Positions 31,840 to 42,228 of a DNA stretch of 64,000 bases are shown here, piece after piece. Where the stretch lies: the NCBI GenBank assembly GCA_029851415.1, contig CM056744.1, positions 62,614,172 through 62,678,171 of the forward strand, read 5' to 3'. Numbering within the stretch: the first letter of the stretch is position 1; each line of letters opens with the position of its first letter. The position numbers and the translations under genes are program-made. The notes below the pieces were generated by a model, which was given only the letters and a program-made list of their open reading frames with translations, was not told the DNA's origin and searched no databases. This DNA is from Eretmocerus hayati. Its lineage: Eukaryota; Arthropoda; Insecta; Hymenoptera; Aphelinidae.

Positions 31840-32122
31840 CAAACCAATTACTATGGATGACGTTTCGAGGGCCTTCCAGTCATCTAACTCGAAGGGGATC
31901 GTGGCCGATGGACTCTCCTCGACGATGATTGAAATGGCTTTCCCAGCAATGCATAGTGACTTGACGAAAATCTTCAATGATTCCCTTCCAACAGGGAACT
32001 TTCCTTCGATATGGGAGGAATCCTCGATCATCCCCTTGTCCAAAGTTCCGTTGGCAACATCCCCCAGTGTAACATGCCCCATAGCACAACTTTCTGATCC
32101 TTCAAAATTTTCGAGAGGATAA
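31840..32122 (+). pseudogene. LINE reverse transcriptase fragment (family 2-like)
   Basis: About 90 codons on the plus strand resemble the start of a CR1-group RT: KGIVADGLSSTMIEMAFPAM, then IFNDSLPTGNFPSIWEESSI, then PIAQLSD. They match the family-2 order (KGVGADEISSSMTNLAFPAL, INDSLSSGYFP, PVAQLCE). No catalytic motif is included. It is isolated, short and in the opposite orientation to the other CR1-type copies. Confidence 0.65.
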
Positions 32123-32690
32123 TATATATCTCTCTGACTCTATGCTCACATTCCATATGTTTTCATGTTTATGTGTTGTTATTTCTGCCATGAGACACGT
32201 AGGATGGGGATTCAGAGGTGTAACAGTGGAATGAAGTGATTGCAATGATTCCAATGATATCAATGAGGTACCAATCAGTAGAACGACGTGATTACAGTGA
32301 TTCCGGTGATATCAAAGTGTATAGTAGTGAAGATCATATCTGGGAATTGGTTTCATCACATTGGTTTCCGGTTATGCGTTATGGGTCATGGCTAATAGGA
32401 TATATTCTGAACATTTCCCTTTTCCCATGTTTTTCTCTTCTTGGTTCACTCTTATATCTCTCTCCCGAGACACCTGGGGTGGGGAACTCAAAGTACCAAT
32501 TAGTAACATGACGGTGATTCCAGGATTTCCGAAAGTGTTACCCTTACGAGACTTCAACGAGCATCAAAAATAGTGGGAAAATGTGACAAAAGTGCGATGT
32601 TGATACACAACAGAATTTTAGATCCAGTCTCTGACTCCTTTGACTCTAGTGGTTGTAACCCTGAAATGCTGCATGCGGCAGTGACTATTC
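32123..32690. other. No gene recognised
   Basis: AT-rich sequence with small internal repeats (for example 'gtgatt.caatgatatcaa' near 32237 and 32289). No domain-bearing ORF and no RNA gene were seen. Confidence 0.45.
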
Positions 32691-33849
32691 ACGGTTGGCC
32701 TGAACTGACTTTAACCCAAAGGTGCGTGCCCCTCAGAATTGATTTTTCTCACTCCAAGTACATGATACATGGAAGTTCCTCCTGCAAGCATGAAAATCTT
32801 TCGTCGAGCCGTTTCTTAAAAAAGTGAGATTCATAGTTTTTCCATAGGAATTTCCCTACTTATCTATCCACGTGCGATTAAAATGCAGTTGTCGGCCGAC
32901 TTCCTTGGAATTCAATTTTAATTACATTGAAATACGTTATCATACATCAAAAGGGTAGTTTTCAGAAACGATTTTATAGTACAGGCGAATATCCATGGTC
33001 TGACGATGCCGAGAGACAAGCAATGATGTCGCACGGTAGGTCTAAACTGACTGTAGCCCCAAGGTCCTTGCCCCTCAGATTTCTTCTCTCGAGTTCAAAT
33101 ACGTGATAAATGGTAGTTATTTCTCGCAAGAATGAGAATATCCGATGAAGCTACAATCGAGAGGAGTCAAATTGAAATATTTTGAATCTTGATTTTGACA
33201 TTATTTCCAGAGTAATCACGGATGAGCTTTGAAATCGACCTTCGATACATATTTGCTTGAACGACTATTATCCAGAAAGTATAGATCAACAATAATGCTC
33301 GAAAGTTCATGAAAAAGAACACACTCCAGAGTGAAACAATTTTATGATCAATAAATTACAATTTGAATGTGCATATTGCTGTACACACACAAAGCTCTAA
33401 CAAGTTTCTCTATATATTACAATACGCATACTTGCAATTTTTCCATTTCGAGTTGAAGTCAAAACGTGCCAATTCCATGGATTGCTCACTATTCAATCCG
33501 GGGTCCATCCTCTTCATCTCACAAAACTGTTCAATGTGAAATATTACCACGTGAACTTTCGGGGAAACTGGAATCTCCAACTCTAATTAACTTTTTGAGG
33601 ATGTTACTACACACGATCTATCAGATGTTACTCTGGCGGAGGAATAGATTCTGCATTTTAATCGGGCATGGATAGATTACTATAGAAATTCCAATGAAAA
33701 ACCACAAATTTGACTTTTTCAAGAAACGGCTCGACGAAAGATTTTCATTCTTGCGGGCAAAACTTCCATTTGTCATGTAGTCGAAGTGAGGAAAATCGAT
33801 CCTGAGGGGCAGGCATCCTTGGGTTGGAGTTACTTCAGGCCAACCGTGT
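32691..33849. repeat. Inverted repeat, about 200-bp arms with a 760-bp loop
   Basis: The left arm 32691-32887 and right arm 33651-33849 are inverted copies sharing blocks such as 'tcgtcgagccgtttctt', 'gattaaaatgcag' and 'acggttggcctgaa'. A third, diverged copy in the left-arm orientation lies at about 33010-33160. No target duplication was identified. This looks like a foldback-type element. Confidence 0.7.
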
Positions 33850-34106
33850 ATTAGTGATTCATACATTACTAATGCATGATGTTCGGAGTGAAATGAGTGT
33901 TATATCGAGGCTAAAGTGAAATTAATGATTACCAAAGTGAATCATTGATGACAAGTGCGAAAATTACCCAGATCAAGATTGAAGTGTGAGGGGGGGGGGG
34001 ATATCGATGTGAACAGGACACAATTGTAGGCAAAAACGGAATATCAGATTCATCACACCAAATTTAGATTTTTCTCTGTCCCTTCGTCATCGTACGTCCA
34101 CGTCAA
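33850..34106. other. No gene recognised
   Basis: AT-rich sequence containing a run of 10 G at about 33992-34001. No coding or RNA features were seen. Confidence 0.4.
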
Positions 34107-35648
34107 ATTCAAGTGGTTTGTGCAATTACTCTCCAAATATCCCCATGCTATTTATCTCGATTTGTGGTATTTTAATTAGGTATTCCTCATAGTTTGGAGG
34201 TCAAAACAATGTTTCGTCTTAGGTAGACCTACAATAGTGATTTACCGAGAAGTCACAGATTGAGACTTTTCTACCGTATTTCGCTGATAACTTCTGATAG
34301 CCTCGACTAATTCAAATTTACAGAGATGCATTTCGGAAGTCACTCTGAAATCAATTGATTGATGACTAGCAGAACCTCTCTAAATTGTTTTATCGACACC
34401 TGGTAGCACAGATGCACAAGAGTAACGGATTGGGTCATAAATTTTTCGACGTATAGTAGAATTTCCCTTAATCCATCCTTTCCGATTCTTTTGATGATAA
34501 ACAACGTTGTGAGAATTTCCAGCCATTATTTTGCCTCCCGACGTCGCCTGGAGCTTTCAGAGTGCGAAAAAAATCTCAAAAACTCGAAAAGTGCATTTTT
34601 AACTAATCAAACACCCTCGGAGGACCTCGCAACTCATTCACTCGTGTTTGCGGGCAAGTTCCACGTAATTGATGAGGGTTCCGAGTACTTTTCTCAATCT
34701 GACAGATGCTTAGATTCGTAGAAATCCATTCCAAGAGGAGATGTTTATTCACTAATTAGCATCTTTTGCGCGAGCACTGTTCTCTTTGTCTTTGGAAACA
34801 TTCTCAATCGATAGCAAGCCCAATCCACTTAGAAGAAATCTCTGCTGGAGTCAATTTGATGCATTGGAACCGGAGCTACAGCTGTTGAGATCGAAAGAAA
34901 TGTCTTAGGTATCAAATCCGGAGTCTGGATCAAGATCTGCGGTATCGCCTGCTAGTTGAACCGTTTATTTCCGCTCCTACATCATCAAATCTACTACACT
35001 GAGGGGACATTCTGAAGGAAATTGAGCCAGCTACCGATCCACATTAGTTCCGATGCTACGAAGTCATTTGCATGCGCAAGAATTTCACATACGTCCGGTC
35101 AGAATCGGACAGAATCGCTGGTAATGATTCGTTAGACTCGAACTTCTTGTGCATGCGAAAAGGCATCTTTCGAGTTTCTGAGATTTTTCTCGCATGTAAC
35201 AGCTTCAGGAGGCTTCAGAAGTGAGAATGATGGCTAACAGTTCTCACAAACGTTGTTCATTATCAAAAACTCGGAAAGAATGGATGAAAGGGAATTCGAC
35301 TATACGTCGAAGAAGTTATGTGCCAATCCGTTACTCTTGTGCATCTGTGCTACCAGGTGACAATAAAACAACTCGGGGAAGTTCTACCAGTCATCAATCA
35401 ATTGGTTTTAGAGTGACCTCCCAAATTCTTCTCCCTAAATCTAAATCGGTCGAGGCTATCAAAAGTTACCAGCAAAATACGGTAGCATAGTCTCAATTTT
35501 TGATTTCTCGGTGAATCACTATTGTAGCTCTACCTCAGACAGGAAATTTTTCGACCTACAAACTATGGGAAGTATCTGATTGAAGAGTCACAAATCGAGA
35601 AAAATAGCATGGGGATTTTAGAAGAATCGTTGCACAAATCACTTGAAT
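34107..35648. repeat. Large inverted repeat, about 490-bp arms with a 560-bp loop
   Basis: The left arm 34107-34595 and right arm 35155-35648 are inverted copies, roughly 80-85% alike by eye. Shared blocks include 'cacctggtagcacagatgca', 'agagtaacggattgg', 'caattgattgatgact' and 'atccccatgctattt'. A transcript across it would fold into a very long hairpin. Open frames inside (for example 35221-35490) are not recognised as protein-coding. Confidence 0.78.
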
Positions 35649-35870
35649 GGACCGCGCCATAAATCATAGGATTTCATTTTCCAGCTCATCCTGTCTTTTT
35701 GAAAGTTGAACGATACGTTTTCACGAGCTTAATAAAACTCTCAATGGGCGCAAGAACCGACAACGTATCGTTTTTGAGTAATTCGCGATGAAAGTTGCCC
35801 GAGCTTGCGAGCTAGAATAGAGTTATGGAATGTTTATAAGATGCACTACGTACTCCAACTCCTTGTTCGT
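35649..35870 (+). repeat. Dispersed repeat, also present at 63784-64000
   Basis: Starts GACCGCGCCATAAATCATAG and matches the window end over about 215 bp, including 'agttgaacgata', 'ctcaa.gggcgcaagaa' and 'gagcttgc.agcta'. It contains an inverted pair (CGATACG...CGTATCG) near 35709-35770. The family is unrecognised; it is probably a MITE or other non-coding repeat. Confidence 0.65.
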
Positions 35871-38174
35871 CTGTTCCTTTTTCATCTTGTGAGACTCGCA
35901 ATATAATTGCCAAAGGTTGATTTGAAAACTTTGATTTGGTGTGCTGAATCTGGTATTTCGGCACCTAGATCGTGATAAATCGTCAATATCCATCCAAACT
36001 CATACTCAGCATCGAATTTCGCATGGCATGGGAAATGATATTCTTGAGTGTTGCAAGACTCCGCATTTCAACGCAACAAAGCGTCGATATAGGGAAATGA
36101 TGGAGAAAGTCAAGTAAGAAATCTCAAAATCTCAGATATCAGCACTTGGACGGATTTTCACCGCAAATCTGGGGTCCGCATTCGGTTTTCCATGAAATTT
36201 CAGCTAGGGGAAAGTATTTTTGAGAGCTCTTATGACTCATTGAATTGCTGGTAAGAGAAGGGACGAGAAAAAAATAATCAAAAACGAGATTTTGTTGGCG
36301 AAATTTTCCATTTTTCGGATCTAGGTCACAGTAAATCATCAATTCCACTTCGAATTCGAATTTGACAGCAATTTTTACAACAGAAATTTCGTATTTGAGT
36401 ACTTTGAGACCTCAAACGGCGTTCAAGCGCGAGGCTTAAATATGTCGAGCGGAGAGAATCAGTGTTTTCGACACCCTCTTTTGAAGAATGTCGGCTCGTG
36501 TCGGCACGGTTGAAGACATTTCTTCGCGATATATGGGAGTGGGTTTCTCATTTTTTGGTCATGAAGAAACGATCTAGAGGGTGCCCGTAAGAATATGGAA
36601 AAGTTGATAAATAAGGGACGCCCTAATGATCACCCAGAATCTCACTGAAGAAATTAAAAGCTGCATTTATCAAACTGTTTCCGGATAATGCGTCCAAAAG
36701 GAAAAAATGTATCATTTTGGAAAAAGTTTTCGATTTCTGGAGGATATGTACAGGAAGTAATTCCTGGAGAAGTCCAGAGTAGGCTGATGCAATATTCGTT
36801 TTGAGATGGTTCGATTGGTTTATACGGGATTCCGTTTTGATGAATAAAACACGATTGGCACGTGATTTTTCGTTGAATGATGCAAAATTTACGATTTGAA
36901 TCGTGGAATTGGATGAGTATGAGAAATCTGCATCAATCAGGTCATGGAGAATCGCGGAATAATATTAGTTGACATGACGCAAATTTTGGTGAGAAAATTG
37001 TGGACGAAAATATTTTTGAATAAGATCATCAATTTTCCGATGATATTGACTTTTTCGTATTGCAAAACCATAAATCGGAAATTATCGCATGAATGGGGAC
37101 AAAACAACATACATTCAACCAAAGACAAAGACCGTAAAATATGAATTCCTAATGCGCTGAGAATGATTTTGAAGGAAGAAAGTTGACCCACAATCGAGAG
37201 ATATTGGCGAGATGAACAAAATGATGAATACCGACTCTGTGTGAGCGACGATTTTTCCAATACAAATTGGTTTTGAGTTCGAAACTCCAAGGGAGATCTT
37301 TCGTCACGAGTAGAACTCTTCTCATCTCAGATATCAAAGAGTGGAACTCTTGTGTCAATGCTCATAGGTAGCAGAATAAAATAGCATTTTAGCTGGTAAT
37401 CGTGGTGGGACATCCTTCGTGTGTACGGAAGTCTGTAAGTTCTTTATGTGAGTGTGGCTATAGAATATGTAGGAGAATGATGGGTGGATTATATTCTCTG
37501 AGGGATTTTTCGTCTTAGAAATCCGCAGAGAGGGCAATTTGGTTTTCACCGTGTTGTCTCATTACTAAGATGCCCAGATTGTGGATGATACTTTCTGATG
37601 GAAGATAATCAGTGTTCAAAGAAAATGATGACTTCCAAAGGAATATATTAGAGTATAGTCTGGGATTTGTAATCCCAAATGAATTTTCTATCTTCAAAGT
37701 ATTGAGAGAGGGCTTCGGAGAGAATCAGTTCTCAAAGTTCTGTTCCCGACGTCAAGATCTCTCGATTGTATGTGATACTTTTCCTTGTAGGTAATCGGTG
37801 GTCACAGGAAATGATGATTTGCAGAGGATTTCCATATTTTGACACGTATGTTGTTTTTCCTTTCGTTCACGACTTGTACTGAATCCTCAAATCATCTATC
37901 TGAAATGTTCGTGAGTGATGGATTACTACGTCAAGGTGTGCAAAAAAGGTTCAAAGATGATTCTATTGAACAGTTTTCGACATATGCGTCTTTGAAGACA
38001 AAAATGTCAGGAATCCCAAGAATTTGATTCAATTTTCGAAAAATATGTTCTAGAATGGCTCCCTGGAAAAATTTAGAGTCAGGTAATAAGATCTTGATAT
38101 CAGCTTGATAGATCGATTGTTTGATGAAAAATTCCGTAAAAAAGATTGAAATGGATGACAGTCGAAAGGACACG
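35871..38174. repeat. Diverged repeats, no gene recognised
   Basis: No coding domain was found. Two diverged direct copies of about 350 bp occur near 35950-36090 and 36300-36420 ('ctag.tc..gataaatc.tcaat'). Two direct units of about 180 bp occur near 37527 and 37706 ('gagagggc...aatgatga.tt.c..agga'), with a related inverted piece near 37140-37200. It looks like old non-autonomous transposon sequence. Confidence 0.4.
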
Positions 38175-38746
38175 TTAAGGCGAGGGGATAGGACCGCGCC
38201 ATATTGAATCGGCCCTAGTGACATTGTGGCACTCCTGATGTCACCAAGTGTCTGAGCCTGAGATTTCAAACTTGCGTGAAATCAGCTGGGTCGCCACATA
38301 TAAAGGGTTGATGCATGTATGTGAGAGAACCTCTGGGAGAGTCTGATATATTTACATATTAGGGTGAAGCATACATGCGATACAGCAACCATGTGCATAT
38401 ATGCGACTGAATGAAGCAGATAATGAATCAAGTCTCTCAAGCTAGTCTTGCTCAGCGATGGCTCAACATCAAAAAACATTCTGAATACTGATGAATAGAC
38501 TCGGTTCCATTGGCCTGTATTTCTAGGTTACATGCAGATTGCATGAGTGCAATGGATTCATTCTCAAATTATTCAAATACCCTGATGGGTTTGAGACTGA
38601 ATTCCAAAGACCAGGGATCTCAGAAATGCTGTTGAAGGAATATCAACTCCTTCGTGTAGTTATGAAACCTCGTGTACGATATGCCAGTTTCAGATCATGG
38701 AACTAGTTATACAAACTCATCAATTCTAAACCGATACCCAATTTTG

Positions 38747-39422
38747 AACATGGTATTATACCTCTGAAACACGAGGATCTTAGCAGACATGATTTCAAAT
38801 TCAATTCAATATTCCAAAATTGACTTCATCTCTGAAAATGACCCGGATGCGCCATTTTGACCAAGTATTCTAGGATATTGGAACTGGAACTCTGAATATG
38901 AGAACATGAATGATCAGAAATGGTTTAGAGGCCCATACAAAACAATTACACTCTGTCTGTCATCAATACATCTTGAGAAGAATGACATTTACAATATAGC
39001 TTTCTAATTTCTGGTCACAAAATCTTTAGAACTCAACCAAGTTTCAACGAATTCAGATAACTGAACATGGAATCATCCCTCTGAAATACAGGTATCTTGG
39101 TAGACGTGGTTAAAACTTCAATTCAATATTCCAAGATTGACTCTATCACTCAAATTTACCCGGATGCGCCATTTTGACCAAGTGTTCAAGGATATTGAAA
39201 CTGGAACCTTGGATAAAATAATCAGAATGATTAGAAATGGTACAGAGACTGGAACAAAGTAATTATATCCTGTTTTTTCCAAATACATCTTGAGTAGAAT
39301 GAGAACGATAATATAACTTTCTAATTTTTGGTCACAAAATCTTTAGAACTCAACCACATTTCAACGGATCCAGATAATTGAACATGTAATCCCTCTGGAA
39401 TACAGGGATCTTAGCTGACATG
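38747..39422. repeat. 317-bp tandem repeat, first 2.1 units
   Basis: Units start 'aacatgg' at about 38747, 39064 and 39381, a spacing of 317 bp each. Shared blocks include 'ccggatgcgccattttgacca' split across lines and 'ggtcacaaaatctttagaac'. The third unit is cut at 39422 by the LTR element and resumes at 46004. Confidence 0.82.
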
Positions 39423-40206
39423 TGTGACGGCCAAGTCAGTCCGTCTCCCTCTCTCCCTGGACCGAATATTGTAGTGATAACATTTTGTGTTACAGCCTAA
39501 GCACGAGAAGAGTTGCTGCATAGTTTAGCCAGGTAAGAGGGAGAGAGACAGAGAGATGGCACCGTAGTAGGGCCCGCGCGCCCCATATTTTGAGCCGTCC
39601 CTGGCGCAAGCCAATGCTGCTCCGGCCAGCAACCTTTTACTATACATTCCGTCGTGACGTTTCGGAGCGCTCGCACGCGCCTATCGAGCTTATTATCGTG
39701 CGCGTTGTCCACGCCGCCCGGAGCCCGTCCTTGGCATCATTTAGCCGGGGCTCCGGTGCGTGCATTTCATATAACCTGTGCTGTGGTCTATGACCAAAAT
39801 CATCATCGTCTGGGACAATTGCGAGCTGCCTGATCGTCGTGAGCTGCGAGGGCCGGTGCCCGATTCGAGGTCGAGTGACCAACCTGCGTCAAGGCCATTG
39901 ATATTTGTAAGTGCCTCTCGCAAATCTCTCTCTCCTCTTTCTGGGCTTATAGATTGTATTTATCCCAATAATGCGCCCTCGATAATCGTGCTCGGGCTTG
40001 ATCAACCGTAACGGTCAGCGGACCGATTTGTAAATAGTCTTTTCTTGAATATATGCCCTTTCATTCTTAATTTTAATCGAGTGTGTGCTCATTCCGTGCT
40101 CCCCTCTCCTGATTTCTTGAACAATTACAGCAATTGCTCACTCCCTGAGCTTCTCAAATAAAAGCAGGCCCTGCCTGCACGTGACGAGTCCACCAAAACC
40201 GTCACA
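39423..40206 (+). repeat. 5' LTR, 784 bp
   Basis: Begins TGTGACGG and ends CCGTCACA, a short inverted repeat with TG...CA ends. It includes an AATAAA polyadenylation signal at 40157-40162. It appears identical to the 3' LTR: same length and the same short reading frames throughout. Confidence 0.95.
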
Positions 40207-40383
40207 TGGCGCCCAACTAATGGTGCTGTCAGTTCAAGTGAAATCAGTTCAAAAATTTGTGCATCAAGTTGGCGCACCGTCACATGGCGCCCGACAAAGG
40301 TGCTGTATGTTCAATTAAAATTAGTAGAAATTTCTCCCAATAAGTTGGCGAGCCATTACATAGCGCCCAAATTAAGGTGCTGA
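40201..40383 (+). repeat. Triplicated LTR-edge/PBS unit, about 77 bp
   Basis: The junction sequence GTCACATGGCGCCCAAC plus 'taatggtgctg' recurs at 40279 (GTCACATGGCGCCCGAC) and 40355 (ATTACATAGCGCCCAAA), each followed by 'ggtgctg'. So the last six LTR bases and the primer-binding site exist in three tandem, progressively diverged copies. Confidence 0.8.
40207..40217 (+). promoter_or_regulatory. Primer-binding site, tRNA-Lys type
   Basis: TGGCGCCCAAC begins directly after the LTR and complements the 3' end of animal tRNA-Lys (...GTTGGGCGCCA). Minus-strand DNA synthesis would start here. Confidence 0.8.
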
Positions 40384-42168
40384 TTTTGGGAGAGAGTAGC
40401 ACTCGAATGTTGCTTCGTGTGTGTATTAGCATGTAAGTGTATTAGTGAGTGCAGTGTGATAAATTCCGTGTCCGGTGCGGATGAGTGAGTCAAGCCATTG
40501 CGCTTCGGACAATAGTTTTCCATCGTACTCCGTTTTGAGCGTTCGGACGAGTCCATTTTCTAGGTCGGTCGACTCGACCTCGAAAATTTTTCACGTGCCG
40601 CCTTTGGGCACTCATCTACATGTATTTTTCTTATTTGTTAGATGCACTCGGCTTATTTTTGATTTGCAATATTTTAGTGCAAAGCTGATTGCGTGCAAAT
40701 ATAATTTGACCGTTTCGTAAATCTTTTGGTCTGATTTTTGAAACTTTAAAAAATATTCAGTTAGCTTCTCGTGACATCTTGGCGTCCCGTGCTATAGGGC
40801 CTCAACACAACAGCTCGCGCGCCATATATAGTCATTGTTTACATCGCGCGTTTGCTGCCGCTCGCGATCGGCCAAGCTCATCTTTGGCTTCGATTTTTGA
40901 ATGCGTGAGTGCGAGAGAGACAGACGCGCTGGCGTAATATTTCGAAAATATTCTCTCTCGCTTTGCTTGATCGGCCATCGATGAACCAGTGGTCATATGT
41001 GCAACACGTATGTGTATGTGTGTAGCGTGCGTGGATAGGCACAAATAATTGACGAGCGAAACTCAGTAATGTATATAGATATCCAAGATGTTGTGATGCG
41101 TGTTTAGATACTGATTTCGATTCTTGTGCTTTTTGGAAATCTGGAAAAATCGGCCGATGGCTAGAAACTTCTGGACATTGTCCTCGTTTGTTTTGTGCAC
41201 AATCATAATAAATTATTTTGTCTATTTGACTATACTTGATGCAATTTGAGTCACTTGGTCGTATCTTGATTGTTTTTTTTTCTGAGAAATGTATAAAATT
41301 TTGAAATTTCTTTCATGAATTCAGTGAAATATCGATGACTCTTGCACACTTGTGCATCGCAAAATTGAATTGTTCATGATAATTTTGTCAACACATTTTT
41401 AATTTATCATGGAAAATTGGTCGTTTTGACCTGAAAATGCTTAAAAACTATAATTCATTGTATAATTGACCTGTAATAATTTTTCATGGATTAAAATGGT
41501 CTTTCTTGGAATATACTGGATGTATGTAGATATAATAACTATCATGAAGTCTAGCATTGCGCTATTGTGTGTGTATGCCTGAATTAGCGTGGGTGATAAT
41601 AAAAAATGCTGCGCGAAGTGTTTTTACGCAATATATCCCATCTGATTGTTTGAAAAATTCTAACAAATTGCGTAGCTCTATAGGAATCCACCAGACGTTG
41701 AATTTTTCACGAAAATATATACAAAATCACAAATAATTAGACATTTTGCAAAGTTTATCAGATTTTTGTCCAAACTGACTTTTTGGAGGCTCACAATCAA
41801 TACAGACCTACCTTTCTGTATTTTGATATCTAAAAGAGCTCTTTACTAATGAACTCACGATTCTTCTCAATAGAATTTTGGATCTGAAAATACTTATCAG
41901 GGATTCGGACTAATTTTGTCCATAAGATGAACCATACTCAAAAGAGTTTGTTCATTTTTTTCCTGAGTATGAACATCTAAGTTTAGTCATTCGACTGCTA
42001 GCTCAAAAATTTCTACCGTGTTATATACAGCTCATTTGGACTTCATCCGTGGGCACAGTTTTCTCTCTAGTCATCGACTATAGACTTCGTCTTTTGTTTG
42101 ATGCAAGGAGCACGTGGAGACCTAGAGCAAGTGGTCCATATGATGAGACATTTACAGTTAAAATCTAG
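40384..42168 (+). other. Long non-coding leader of the LTR element
   Basis: 1.8 kb between the PBS repeats and the ORF without a substantial open frame. It is AT-rich apart from a GC-richer patch near 40790-41040. It may hold packaging signals or an intron; the ORF lies after a pyrimidine-rich stretch near 42180. No RNA motif was recognised. Confidence 0.5.
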
Positions 42169-42228
42169 AAAATTTGGAAATCTCATTTCTCTTTATCGCG
42201 ATTGAAGGAGTACTTTGAAAATAATTCC

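Noticed and set aside
33992..34001. G-run as a telomeric or quadruplex site
   Set aside because: A single run of about ten G with no neighbouring G-tracts.
35221..35490. 89-codon frame as a gene
   Set aside because: It lies inside one arm of a large inverted repeat; the other arm carries the complement, so coding is unlikely.
39497..40011. Five short open frames repeated identically at 45290-45804
   Set aside because: They lie inside the two LTRs and are identical only because the LTRs are; no known protein.
40201..40383. CRISPR-like spaced repeats
   Set aside because: Only three diverged units at the LTR/PBS boundary in a eukaryotic genome; explained as PBS duplication.
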